From Clostridia bacterium (GTDB lineage Bacteria > Bacillota_A > Clostridia > Oscillospirales > CAG-272): a stretch of DNA of 8,545 nucleotides. Position 1 is the stretch's first letter; the number at the start of each line of letters is the position of its first letter. The DNA lies in contig JAFTKI010000077.1 of the NCBI GenBank assembly GCA_017453335.1, forward strand, positions 1-8,545. The letters run 5' to 3'. Below are positions 1 through 8,545 of this stretch, piece after piece. Under the pieces are notes generated by a model that saw only the letters and a list, made by a program, of their open reading frames with translations, had not been told where the DNA came from and did not search any database. A program made the position numbers and the translations under genes.

Positions 1-40
1 ATTGCAACTAAACAGGCTAATTAAAATGCACAAACAGACA

Positions 41-70
41 GTTATAATAATAAACTTTTTCATAAGTCAA
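41..70 (-). promoter_or_regulatory. possible leftward sigma-A promoter
   Basis: On the minus strand TTGACT (65-70) is followed after 17 or 18 bases by TTATAA (42-47) or TATAAC (41-46). This would drive a gene beyond the left edge. The -35 is good and the -10 mediocre. In AT-rich DNA such matches arise by chance, so this is only a candidate. Confidence 0.25.
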
Positions 71-255
71 CCTCTCTCCCGTAAATTCAAAAGTCGTTTT
101 TCAGCGTTATTTTTTGCCATCAATATCCAAAATCAAAGTGTATCCCATTGAGAGATGCATGAACTATGTTTCTTAATTGAAGCCAAGTTTTAAATTAGAT
201 CTTTAAACTATGGTCAAAGTGTTGTCACGCGGAATCATAAATTTGCAGAGAAAGC

Positions 256-279
256 GGCTTGGAATACGGCTTCCAAGCC
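256..279 (-). terminator. stem-loop after the four-helix-bundle gene
   Basis: GGCTTGGAA (256-264) and TTCCAAGCC (271-279) form a perfect 9-bp stem with a 6-base loop. It starts 12 bases past the stop codon of the four-helix-bundle gene in its direction of transcription. The following bases read GCTTTCTCTGC in that direction, which is not a proper U-tract. It may be a weak terminator or an RNA 3'-end stabiliser, or mark the edge of the accessory unit. Confidence 0.4.
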
Positions 280-290
280 ACTTAAAAGCC

Positions 291-641
291 TTATTTGTTC
301 TTTAGCGTCGTTACAGATGAAACAAGCATACGGCGGAGTTCGATACATTTGCTGTGAAAAGCCTTAAAATCCGCTTCTGTCAAGGAATTTGTTTCAAAAA
401 GCAATTCAAGCCAATATTCACTCTCATTGCACTCTTTTAGTGCAATCTCAAACTTTGAAATAAAATCCTTTGTCCCTTGAGCATATTGTGCTTCGTGTAC
501 GTTAGCACCGACAGACGTACCACAACGCAGGAGCTGATTTATCAAAACAGCTTCAACCTCTCTTCGTTTGAGGTTGCGACAGAGAAACACGATATCCTTT
601 GCAAATTCTTTGGATTTTGTTCTCAGCACACTATCAGCCAT
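291..641 (-). CDS. four-helix-bundle protein, S23/IVP family
   Basis: This 116-residue protein belongs to the family first known from proteins encoded in intervening sequences of 23S rRNA genes; its biochemical role is not established. The family signature is clear: QLLRCGTSVGANVHEA at residues 36-51, DFISKFEIALKE at 59-70 and ESEYWLELL at 73-81, within a wholly helical sequence of the usual length. There is no signal peptide or membrane segment. The ATG is preceded by AGGA at 649-652 with 7 bases of spacing, which supports this start. Codons end in A or T far more often than in guaA or recG, suggesting acquisition. It follows guaA on the same strand, about 200 bases away, across an unusual hairpin array, and could be read through from guaA. 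Avd of diversity-generating retroelements is a distant structural relative, but no reverse transcriptase or variable repeat is present here. Confidence 0.9.
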   Translation of the reverse strand: MADSVLRTKSKEFAKDIVFLCRNLKRREVEAVLINQLLRCGTSVGANVHEAQYAQGTKDFISKFEIALKECNESEYWLELLFETNSLTEADFKAFHSKCIELRRMLVSSVTTLKNK

Positions 642-660
642 AATAAAATCCTAACTTTCA

Positions 661-820
661 GTTATAAGTTTAGAGTTATAAATTTGGCTTAGCCAAATGT
701 TATGAGCTTGCTTCGCAAGCGTTATGATATGATCGCCCTGTTACTTCAAACTGCACCGAAGGTGCATCATAACTACGCGAAGCGTATCATAACTCATAAC
801 TCGCCGCAGGCGATCATAAC
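661..820. repeat. heptamer-hairpin array
   Basis: A 7-base word alternates with short perfect hairpins. GTTATGA occurs at 699-705 and 721-727. Its reverse complement TCATAAC occurs at 767-773, 787-793, 794-800 and 814-820. Three tandem variants (GTTATAA, GTTTAGA, GTTATAA) fill 661-681. Between them lie hairpins with different stems: 682-698 (7 bp, loop TTA), 706-720 (6 bp, TTC), 752-766 (6 bp, GAA), 774-786 (5 bp, GAA) and 801-813 (5 bp, GCA). The word flips strand around 728-751. Heptamers and hairpins account for nearly every base outside that centre. The array lies 5' of the four-helix-bundle gene and 3' of guaA. If transcribed from guaA it would make an RNA of tandem stem-loops. It is not a CRISPR array, because the repeat is far too short and the intervals are palindromic. 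Confidence 0.88.
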
Positions 821-821
821 T

Positions 822-860
822 GATCGAATGGGAATGAGCAAAGCTCATTCCCATTCGATC
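822..860. repeat. 18-bp hairpin copying the guaA 3' end
   Basis: Arms 822-839 and 843-860 are perfect reverse complements separated by AAA. The right arm contains the last four guaA codons (Ile-Glu-Trp-Glu) and its stop codon at 845-847; the left arm is an inverted copy of them just past the stop. In the guaA mRNA the stop codon would sit in the stem, near the loop. No U-tract follows in the guaA direction, so a simple intrinsic terminator is unlikely. The hairpin adjoins the last TCATAAC word of the array with one base between, so it looks like the array's terminal unit. Confidence 0.9.
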
Positions 861-1849
861 GTCCCAACGGGCTTCGGTGTCAAGTCGAGCAGGACGCGGT
901 TGATGCCGTCCACCTCGTGTGTGATGCGATCGGTGATCTTGTGCAGAACTGCATAGGGGATCTCCTCGATGGTTGCGGTCATTGCGTCCACGGTGTTCAC
1001 CGCGCGGATAATTGCGGGCCAGCCCTCGTAGCGGCTCTCGTCCTTCACGCCAACGCTCTTGACATCGGGTACAACCGCAAAATACTGCCATACCTTGCCT
1101 GCCAAGCCGTTCTTGGCAAATTCCTCGCGCACGATCGCATCTGCCTCGCGCAACGCCTCCAAGCGGTCACGCGTGATCGCGCCAAGACAACGAACGCCAA
1201 GTCCGGGGCCGGGGAACGGCTGACGGTATACCATCTCGTGAGAAAGTCCCAGCGCCTCGCCTACCACGCGAACCTCATCCTTGAACAGCAGCTTGATCGG
1301 CTCAACCAAGCCCTCAAACTTCAAGTCCTCGGGAAGTCCACCCACGTTGTGGTGCGATTTCACTGCCTTCTTACCCTCTGCTTGCTTGATGCTCTCCAAA
1401 ATATCGGGATAAATGGTTCCCTGTCCCAAAAATGCAACGCCGTCCAGCTTGCGCGCTTCGTCGGCAAACACATTGATAAACTCCGCGCCGATGATCTTGC
1501 GCTTCTTTTCGGGATCGGACACGCCGTCCAAAAGGTTCAAGAAACGGTCGGTTGCGTCAACGTAGATCAGGTTTGCATCCAACTGGTTGCGGAAGATCTC
1601 GATCACCTGCTCGCTCTCGCCCTTGCGCATCAAGCCGTGGTTGACATGAACGCAAACGAGCTGCTTGCCGATTGCCTTGATCAAAAGTGCGGCAACCACC
1701 GAAGAATCCACACCGCCCGACAGAGCCAAGAGAACCTTCTTATCTCCCACCTGTGCGCGGACCTCGCGGATCTGCTCCTCGATAAAAGCCTCTGCCAGCG
1801 CGGCTGTGGTGATGCGCGCCATGGTTTCGGGACGTACATTGCTTTGCAT
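845..1849 (-). CDS. guaA: GMP synthase, ATP-pyrophosphatase subunit (no glutaminase domain)
   Basis: It catalyses the last step of GMP synthesis: XMP is adenylylated with ATP and then aminated to GMP in the cytoplasm. Visible motifs are the PP-loop SGGVDSS at residues 44-50, LGQGTIYPD at 141-149, KSHHNVGGLPE at 164-174, RQPFPGPGLGVRCLG at 209-223 in the dimerisation domain, and the family's C-terminal IEWE. At 334 residues it matches only the C-terminal two thirds of the usual bacterial GuaA of about 510 residues. The class I glutamine amidotransferase domain is absent and not encoded beside it. It is thus like the split archaeal GuaAb type, needing a separate glutaminase partner or free ammonia (inference). 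The chosen ATG has GGGGG nine bases upstream and lies about 35 bases after a good promoter. An earlier in-frame start at 1930 lies upstream of the -35 element and is rejected. The gene's 3' end forms one arm of the 18-bp hairpin. Confidence 0.9.
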   Translation of the reverse strand: MQSNVRPETMARITTAALAEAFIEEQIREVRAQVGDKKVLLALSGGVDSSVVAALLIKAIGKQLVCVHVNHGLMRKGESEQVIEIFRNQLDANLIYVDATDRFLNLLDGVSDPEKKRKIIGAEFINVFADEARKLDGVAFLGQGTIYPDILESIKQAEGKKAVKSHHNVGGLPEDLKFEGLVEPIKLLFKDEVRVVGEALGLSHEMVYRQPFPGPGLGVRCLGAITRDRLEALREADAIVREEFAKNGLAGKVWQYFAVVPDVKSVGVKDESRYEGWPAIIRAVNTVDAMTATIEEIPYAVLHKITDRITHEVDGINRVLLDLTPKPVGTIEWE

Positions 1850-1889
1850 ATTTTTTATCCCCCGTATTTTTAATAGAATTTTATGATTT

Positions 1890-1918
1890 ATTATAGCAAA
1901 CTCGAAAAAAGATTTCAA
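1890..1918 (-). promoter_or_regulatory. guaA promoter
   Basis: On the minus strand TTGAAA (1913-1918), a 17-base spacer and TATAAT (1890-1895) form a near-consensus sigma-A promoter. The -10 is preceded by TGC, an extended -10. Initiation near 1883 would give a leader of about 35 bases, with no room for a riboswitch or attenuator. No purine operator was recognised. Confidence 0.75.
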
Positions 1919-1927
1919 TAGGTTTAT

Positions 1928-1954
1928 CAAAAAAAATCGACCGTTTCCGTTGAT
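1928..1954 (-). terminator. putative recG terminator
   Basis: Read on the minus strand, an imperfect stem (one mismatch, one bulge) closes on a GAAA loop and is followed by eight T residues. It sits about 70 bases past the recG stop and just before the guaA promoter, where a boundary between two transcription units is expected. The stem is short, so read-through into guaA is possible. Confidence 0.5.
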
Positions 1955-2021
1955 TTTTACAGTTTGAATTCAAATCGCTTTTTCGTGAAACCGGTTTTTG
2001 TGAATTTTGATACCGTACACT

Positions 2022-4169
2022 TTAGCTGATCAGTCCGTCCTCGATCCGAAACAGCCCTTTGACACGCTCGGAGAGAAGCGGTGCCCGGGAAAGCTCGGGA
2101 TCCCTCGTCAAAATCTCTCGCGCATCGGCGGTAGCTTCGGTCAGAATCGAAACATCCTCGCCCGCATCTGCCAATCGAAAAGCAAGACCGCCGCTCTGCC
2201 GTACAGATGCATCGGTACCGCTTCCCAAAAAGTCACCGGGACCGCGCTGTGCCAAGTCCTGCTCGGCAATCGCGTAGCCGTCGTAGGTGGTGCGCATGGT
2301 ATTCAAACGCGCCATAGACCGCTCGCCAAGCTCTCCCGTGCCGCCGCTGACCAGCACACAATAGGATTTCCGCGTACCGCGTCCGACTCGTCCGCGAAGC
2401 TGATGCAGCTGAGAAAGACCGAACCGCTCGGCATTCTCAACGATCATCAGGCACGCGTTGGGCACGTTGACTCCAACCTCAATGACCGTTGTGGAGACCA
2501 ATATCTGTATTTCGTTTGCCGCAAACGCCTGCATAATGCGCTCTTTTTCAGCACTTTTCATTTTTCCGTGCAAAAATCCGATCGCATATTGCGGAAAGGT
2601 TTCCTGTAAGGTCTTTGCGTATTGAACTGCCGCCTTGAGCGGTGTTTTTTCTACAGCTTGAACACCCGTTTCGCAGATCTCTGCCAGCGTGACCTCCTCG
2701 GGTGCCGTTTCCTGCTCCTCCACCGCGGGGCATACCACGTAGACCTGTCCGCCATCCTCCACCTGCTTGGCAATAAATCCGTTCAGGCGGTCACGGTAGG
2801 ATTCATCCACCGCAAAGGTGTCCACGCGCTGTCTGCCGGGGGGCATTTCATCGATCTTGGAGAGATCCAGATCCCCGTACAGCACCAGTGCCAGCGATCG
2901 CGGAATCGGCGTTGCACTCATGACCAAAAGATGCGCGTGTGCGTTTTTCTCGGACAGCTTTGCGCGCTGACGTGCACCGAATCGGTGCTGTTCGTCAGTA
3001 ACCACCAAGCCGGGAGCGGCGAACTCCACACCGTCCGAAAGCAAGGCGTGCGTTCCGATCACAACGCTCAACCGCCCCTCGGCAAGCTCAGCTTTGATTT
3101 TCCGTTTCTGTGCCGCCGTGGTCGCGCCGATCAGTAGCGCACAGGTAATTCCCAGATTTTCAAACAAGGCGGACAGCTCCGAATAGTGCTGTCTTGCCAG
3201 AATTTCGGTAGGTGCCATCAGCGCCGCCTGTCGCCCGCTTTGCACCGCGATCAAAATTGCCGCCGCCGCGCACACCGTTTTTCCGCAACCGACATCGCCC
3301 ACCACGATACGGCTCATGGGTACGTCTCGCGCCATATCGTGTCGGATATCGGCGATCGCGCGCTCCTGCGCTCCCGTCAATCGGTAGGGCAACTGTTTTG
3401 TCAATCCGCTGATATCACCGTTTGCGCAGATCGGTGCGCCGTGTTCTTTTGCGCGTGTGTGTGTCATTGCCGCACCAAGCGCAAAGAAGAAAAATTCATC
3501 GTATACCAACCGTCTGCGCGCCACCGCAAGCGATTTCCAATCGTCGGGACGGTGGATGTGTCGCTCGGCAAAGGACAGCGTGCAAAGTCCGCGGCGCTCA
3601 CGCAATTCTGCAGGCAGCGGATCCTCGCGCACAGGCTCCAAAAGCATCATTGCCGCCGCAATATCCTTGGCGATCTGCTTTGGGGAGATCCCCTCGGTCA
3701 TGCGGTAGACCGCCCAAAGCGGAGGAAGATTTGCATCCTCCGTCCACGCCTCGGCAATCGGGGAGGACATACTGTATCGCTTCCCTGTTCGCTCCACCTT
3801 TCCAAAGAAGCGGTAGACCGATCCCACGGGAAATTGACTTTTGAGGTAGTCTTGATTGAAATAAACGATCTCACAGCTTCCGCTGTCGTCAAAGGCGCGG
3901 AATTTAAGGAAGGATTTGTGACTGCGCAGACGCACAACACGCGGCTCGGTGGCAACCGTCAGGATCACGGAGCTTTTGCCGTCAGTTCGTGATTCGGTAA
4001 GCAGACACACGTCTCCGCGGTTCTCATAAGCGCGCGGATAATGGGCGATCAGATCGCCCAGCGTATAGATGCCCAGCTTGGCATAATATTCGGCGCGTGT
4101 GCGCCCCACTCCGTCCAAAACGGTCACGGGCGACTCTGCCGTGATGCGCGTTCCCTTTGCTTCTGCCAT
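2022..4169 (-). CDS. recG: ATP-dependent DNA helicase RecG
   Basis: RecG is a monomeric translocase that rewinds stalled replication forks, R-loops and Holliday-type junctions in the cytoplasm. The 715-residue protein is near the usual length (E. coli about 693). The N-terminal part, roughly residues 10-150, is the wedge/OB-fold region, opening with the helix-hairpin-helix-like VTVLDGVGRTRAEYYAKLG. Helicase motifs follow in order: Walker A GDVGCGKT at 291-298 (Cys where Ser is common), TDEQHRFG at 391-398, SATPIPRS at 418-425, FLHGKM at 532-537, VSTTVIEVGVNVP at 558-570, QLHQLRGRVGRG at 587-598 and the RecG-type QRGPGDFLG at 641-649. The start chosen has GGAG about seven bases upstream. A longer in-frame ATG at 4229 is rejected because it overlaps the promoter. 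It is divergent from rbr and ends before its own putative terminator, so it is probably a single-gene unit. Confidence 0.96.
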   Translation of the reverse strand: MAEAKGTRITAESPVTVLDGVGRTRAEYYAKLGIYTLGDLIAHYPRAYENRGDVCLLTESRTDGKSSVILTVATEPRVVRLRSHKSFLKFRAFDDSGSCEIVYFNQDYLKSQFPVGSVYRFFGKVERTGKRYSMSSPIAEAWTEDANLPPLWAVYRMTEGISPKQIAKDIAAAMMLLEPVREDPLPAELRERRGLCTLSFAERHIHRPDDWKSLAVARRRLVYDEFFFFALGAAMTHTRAKEHGAPICANGDISGLTKQLPYRLTGAQERAIADIRHDMARDVPMSRIVVGDVGCGKTVCAAAAILIAVQSGRQAALMAPTEILARQHYSELSALFENLGITCALLIGATTAAQKRKIKAELAEGRLSVVIGTHALLSDGVEFAAPGLVVTDEQHRFGARQRAKLSEKNAHAHLLVMSATPIPRSLALVLYGDLDLSKIDEMPPGRQRVDTFAVDESYRDRLNGFIAKQVEDGGQVYVVCPAVEEQETAPEEVTLAEICETGVQAVEKTPLKAAVQYAKTLQETFPQYAIGFLHGKMKSAEKERIMQAFAANEIQILVSTTVIEVGVNVPNACLMIVENAERFGLSQLHQLRGRVGRGTRKSYCVLVSGGTGELGERSMARLNTMRTTYDGYAIAEQDLAQRGPGDFLGSGTDASVRQSGGLAFRLADAGEDVSILTEATADAREILTRDPELSRAPLLSERVKGLFRIEDGLIS

Positions 4170-4200
4170 GTCGCATCTCCTCTCGTTTTTCTCTGCTTTT

Positions 4201-4229
4201 ATTATACAACGGTCAAGGTCGTTTGTCAA
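4201..4229 (-). promoter_or_regulatory. recG promoter, full consensus
   Basis: TTGACA (4224-4229), exactly 17 bases, then TATAAT (4201-4206) on the minus strand: a perfect sigma-A consensus. Initiation near 4194 leaves a short leader carrying the AGGAG ribosome site. Its -35 lies only about 35 bases from the -35 of the divergent rbr promoter, so the two polymerases start back to back. Confidence 0.85.
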
Positions 4230-4264
4230 TCAAGAAATCACACACAAAAGTCAGGAAAAAAATC

Positions 4265-4309
4265 TTGACAAAGGCTTTTGCGTATGATACAATGAAATCG
4301 GCAAAAGCC
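4265..4309 (+). promoter_or_regulatory. rbr promoter with overlapping inverted repeat
   Basis: TTGACA (4265-4270), 17 bases, TACAAT (4288-4293), with TG one base before the -10 (extended -10), forms a strong promoter. A perfect 9-bp inverted repeat, GGCTTTTGC at 4273-4281 and GCAAAAGCC at 4301-4309, brackets the -10. The left arm is upstream of the expected start near 4300, so this cannot be an RNA hairpin. It is placed like an operator for a dimeric repressor. It does not resemble the PerR box, and the regulator is unknown. Confidence 0.75.
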
Positions 4310-4339
4310 AAAATTTAACAAAGACAGGAGATCATAGAT

Positions 4340-4888
4340 ATGGCAACGCAAAAGAATCCTTATGCAGGAACAAAAACCGAGAAAAATCTGTGGGAAGCCT
4401 TTGCAGGCGAATCGCAGGCAAGAAACAAGTACACCTACTTTGCATCGGTTGCAAAGAAGGCAGGCTATGAGCAGATCGCCGCACTCTTTCTGAAAACCGC
4501 CGACAACGAAAAGGAACACGCAAAGCTGTGGTTCAAGGCACTGGGTGAATTGGGCGACACCGCCGAGAATCTGCTTCACGCCGCAGAGGGCGAAAATTAT
4601 GAATGGACCGATATGTACGATGGTTTCGCAAAGGACGCCGACGAGGAAGGGTTCCATGACCTTGCCGCACAGTTCCGTGCTGTTGCCGCAATCGAAAAGG
4701 CACATGAAGAGCGTTACCGCGCACTGCTTGCCAACGTTGAAGCCAAGGCAGTGTTTGAAAAGAGCGGCGTGTCTGTTTGGGAATGCCGTAACTGCGGACA
4801 TATCGTAATGGGTACCAAAGCTCCCGAGCTCTGCCCCGTTTGCAAGCATCCGCAAGCTTACTTCGAACTCCGTCAGGAGAATTATTGA
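4340..4888 (+). CDS. rbr: rubrerythrin
   Basis: Rubrerythrin reduces hydrogen peroxide to water in the cytoplasm of anaerobes, using electrons from NAD(P)H through rubredoxin-type carriers. The 182-residue protein has both domains. The four-helix ferritin-like domain carries diiron ligands readable as E24, E57 and H60 (EKEH), E85 and E88 (ENYE), and E119 and H122 (EKAH), with the same spacing as in the Desulfovibrio enzyme. The C-terminal rubredoxin-like domain has an FeCys4 site at C149, C152, C165 and C168. No ligand is missing. The ATG has AGGAG at 4326-4330 nine bases upstream. It is divergent from recG with its own strong promoter, and a repeat block follows its stop. Its role in peroxide defence is inferred from the family. 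Confidence 0.95.
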   Translation: MATQKNPYAGTKTEKNLWEAFAGESQARNKYTYFASVAKKAGYEQIAALFLKTADNEKEHAKLWFKALGELGDTAENLLHAAEGENYEWTDMYDGFAKDADEEGFHDLAAQFRAVAAIEKAHEERYRALLANVEAKAVFEKSGVSVWECRNCGHIVMGTKAPELCPVCKHPQAYFELRQENY

Positions 4889-4903
4889 TTGGTAGATAGA
4901 CTG

Positions 4904-5008
4904 TGGGGAGAGGGGACTTTTTGAAGAAAAGACTATGTGGGGCTTGCCCCACAAGGCATTGGTCGCCTCCGGCGCTTCAATGCCCCGCTCCCCACACCCC
5001 TCTCCCCA
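4904..5008. repeat. MITE-like inverted-repeat block
   Basis: A perfect 12-bp inverted repeat, TGGGGAGAGGGG at 4904-4915 and CCCCTCTCCCCA at 4997-5008, encloses two further hairpins. One is 4936-4953, with an 8-bp stem around TT. The other is 4955-4984, with a 7-bp outer stem (GGCATTG/CAATGCC) and an inner CGCC/GGCG stem. Just outside the right end, and just inside the left, lie similar tracts (ACTTTTTGAAGAA and ACTTTTCAAAGAA). No protein is encoded. It looks like a short non-autonomous repeat and may also end the rbr transcript, though no U-tract is present. It is part of the 351-base gap between rbr and lacZ. Confidence 0.6.
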
Positions 5009-5025
5009 AAAACTTTTCAAAGAAG

Positions 5026-5080
5026 GAACCGCCGAACGTGCATGAAGCGCTCAACACGCTTCACGCCCATTCGGCGGTTC
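5026..5080. repeat. long stem-loop between rbr and lacZ
   Basis: GAACCGCCGAA (5026-5036) pairs perfectly with TTCGGCGGTTC (5070-5080). Inside, TGAAGCG (5043-5049) pairs with CGCTTCA (5057-5063) around a 7-base loop. The structure follows the MITE-like block by about 17 bases and may belong to it. On the plus strand it is followed by TTCGTATTTAT, too poor in T for a convincing terminator. Confidence 0.6.
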
Positions 5081-5156
5081 TTCGTATTTATGACAGAGAT
5101 TCTGTATTGGGTTGCGCCGAAAATTCGTTTCTTTTGCTCGATCTTCCTTTTTTGTG

Positions 5157-5185
5157 TTGACAATCGGCTCGATTTATGGCATAAT
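5157..5185 (+). promoter_or_regulatory. lacZ promoter
   Basis: TTGACA (5157-5162), 17 bases, CATAAT (5180-5185), one mismatch from consensus. Initiation near 5192 gives a leader of about 48 bases. No catabolite-response element or LacI-type palindrome was recognised. A 7-base direct repeat, GCTCGAT at 5136-5142 and 5167-5173, flanks the -35 at a distance of 31 bases, about three helical turns, and is a weak candidate for a regulator site. Confidence 0.75.
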
Positions 5186-5197
5186 TAGAGTGTATAA

Positions 5198-8370
<3,173 letters not shown>

Positions 8371-8371
<1 letters not shown>

Positions 8372-8497
8372 TCATGACCACCAGCCGTGCTGGTGGCTTG
8401 CACAAGCCCCCTTGGGGCATTTCACACGCTGAGCCTATAGGCTCGTCGAATGATCCGCCACTTGCGGAAGTTGCCCCACTGCCACAGATGTGGCAAC
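8371..8497. repeat. palindrome cluster at the lacZ 3' end
   Basis: Starting at the last base of the lacZ stop codon is a dense series of inverted repeats: GTCATGAC (8371-8378); CCACCAGC/GCTGGTGG (8378-8396, loop CGT); GCTTG/CAAGC (8396-8407); GCCCC/GGGGC (8406-8418, loop CTT); the perfect palindrome GAGCCTATAGGCTC (8431-8444); TCCGC/GCGGA (8454-8468); and GTTGCC/GGCAAC (8470-8497), which competes with GCCACA/TGTGGC inside it. No U-tract follows the first hairpin, so lacZ has no obvious intrinsic terminator. The cluster resembles the structured non-coding end of an interspersed or insertion element. Confidence 0.7.
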
Positions 8498-8545
8498 TAT
8501 CCTTTAGCCTCGTCAGATTGTCAAGCCAAGTGCAACACTTTTTTC
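8498..8545. other. possible insertion-element end at right edge
   Basis: The last bases read, on the minus strand, AGTGTTGCACTT followed by GGCTTGACAATCT. From memory this resembles terminal sequences of some Firmicute IS30-family elements, but no transposase is visible and the window ends here, so the family, orientation and even the element's existence are unproven. The TTGACA inside it could equally be a -35. Confidence 0.2.

Larger units (their letters stand above)
1..290. other. AT-rich non-coding left edge
   Basis: No reading frame of useful length with a ribosome site is visible on either strand, and the stretch is clearly richer in A and T than the genes to its right. What can be seen is a possible leftward promoter at 41-70 and a perfect stem-loop at 256-279, both listed separately. 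The left end may be the upstream region of a gene outside the window. Confidence 0.5.

Noticed and set aside
291..641. 23S rRNA intervening sequence or DGR Avd
   Set aside because: No rRNA sequence flanks the gene, and there is no reverse transcriptase, template repeat or variable repeat nearby. Only the protein family is shared.
661..860. CRISPR array
   Set aside because: The repeated word is only 7 bases, the intervals are 13-17 bases and are themselves palindromes, and no cas gene is present.
741..1091. Minus-strand open frame crossing the hairpin array into guaA
   Set aside because: It uses another frame over conserved guaA codons, and its sequence in the array simply translates the repeats.
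917..1873. 318-residue open frame antisense to guaA
   Set aside because: Opposite a well-supported GMP synthase subunit; no motif or ribosome site.
1963..1974. 12-base palindrome TTTGAATTCAAA between recG and guaA
   Set aside because: Too simple and AT-rich to support an operator claim. It sits upstream of the guaA -35 region, but no partner site is seen.
4170..4229. Upstream ATG for RecG
   Set aside because: It overlaps the perfect promoter; the start at 4169 has a good AGGAG site.

Overview
The window looks like chromosomal DNA of an anaerobic Gram-positive bacterium, most likely a gut member of the Clostridia. This is inferred from three things: rubrerythrin (an anaerobe's peroxide defence), consensus sigma-A promoters with strong AGGAG-type ribosome sites, and a coding style of roughly balanced GC with AT-rich spacers. 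No rRNA, tRNA, CRISPR array or complete transposase is visible, and the species cannot be named from this stretch.

Layout. The left 290 bases are AT-rich and hold no convincing gene. Three genes follow on the minus strand. Reading leftwards from about 4.2 kb they are recG (branched-DNA helicase), a GMP synthase ATP-pyrophosphatase subunit lacking the usual glutaminase domain, and a small four-helix-bundle protein of the S23/IVP family. A divergent control region at 4170-4339 separates recG from two plus-strand genes: rubrerythrin and a large LacZ-type GH2 beta-galactosidase that fills the right third. recG, guaA, rbr and lacZ each have a recognisable promoter with a 17-bp spacer, so these housekeeping and stress genes look like separate transcription units, not one pathway operon.

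The most unusual part is the 200-base gap between guaA and the four-helix-bundle gene. It is built almost entirely from a 7-base word (GTTATGA, or TCATAAC on the other strand) alternating with short perfect hairpins whose stems all differ but whose loops are nearly always 3 bases. The array changes orientation in its middle. It ends in an 18-bp perfect hairpin, one arm of which is the last codons and stop of guaA and the other an inverted copy of them. The adjacent four-helix-bundle gene is AT-richer than its neighbours. Together, gene plus array look like an inserted accessory unit, possibly one that makes or spreads hairpins.

Two other intergenic stretches are also dense in inverted repeats. 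One is a MITE-like block between rbr and lacZ (4904-5080). The other is a run of palindromes starting at the lacZ stop codon and continuing towards the right edge (8371-8497). The latter may be the end of an interspersed or insertion element that continues beyond the window.
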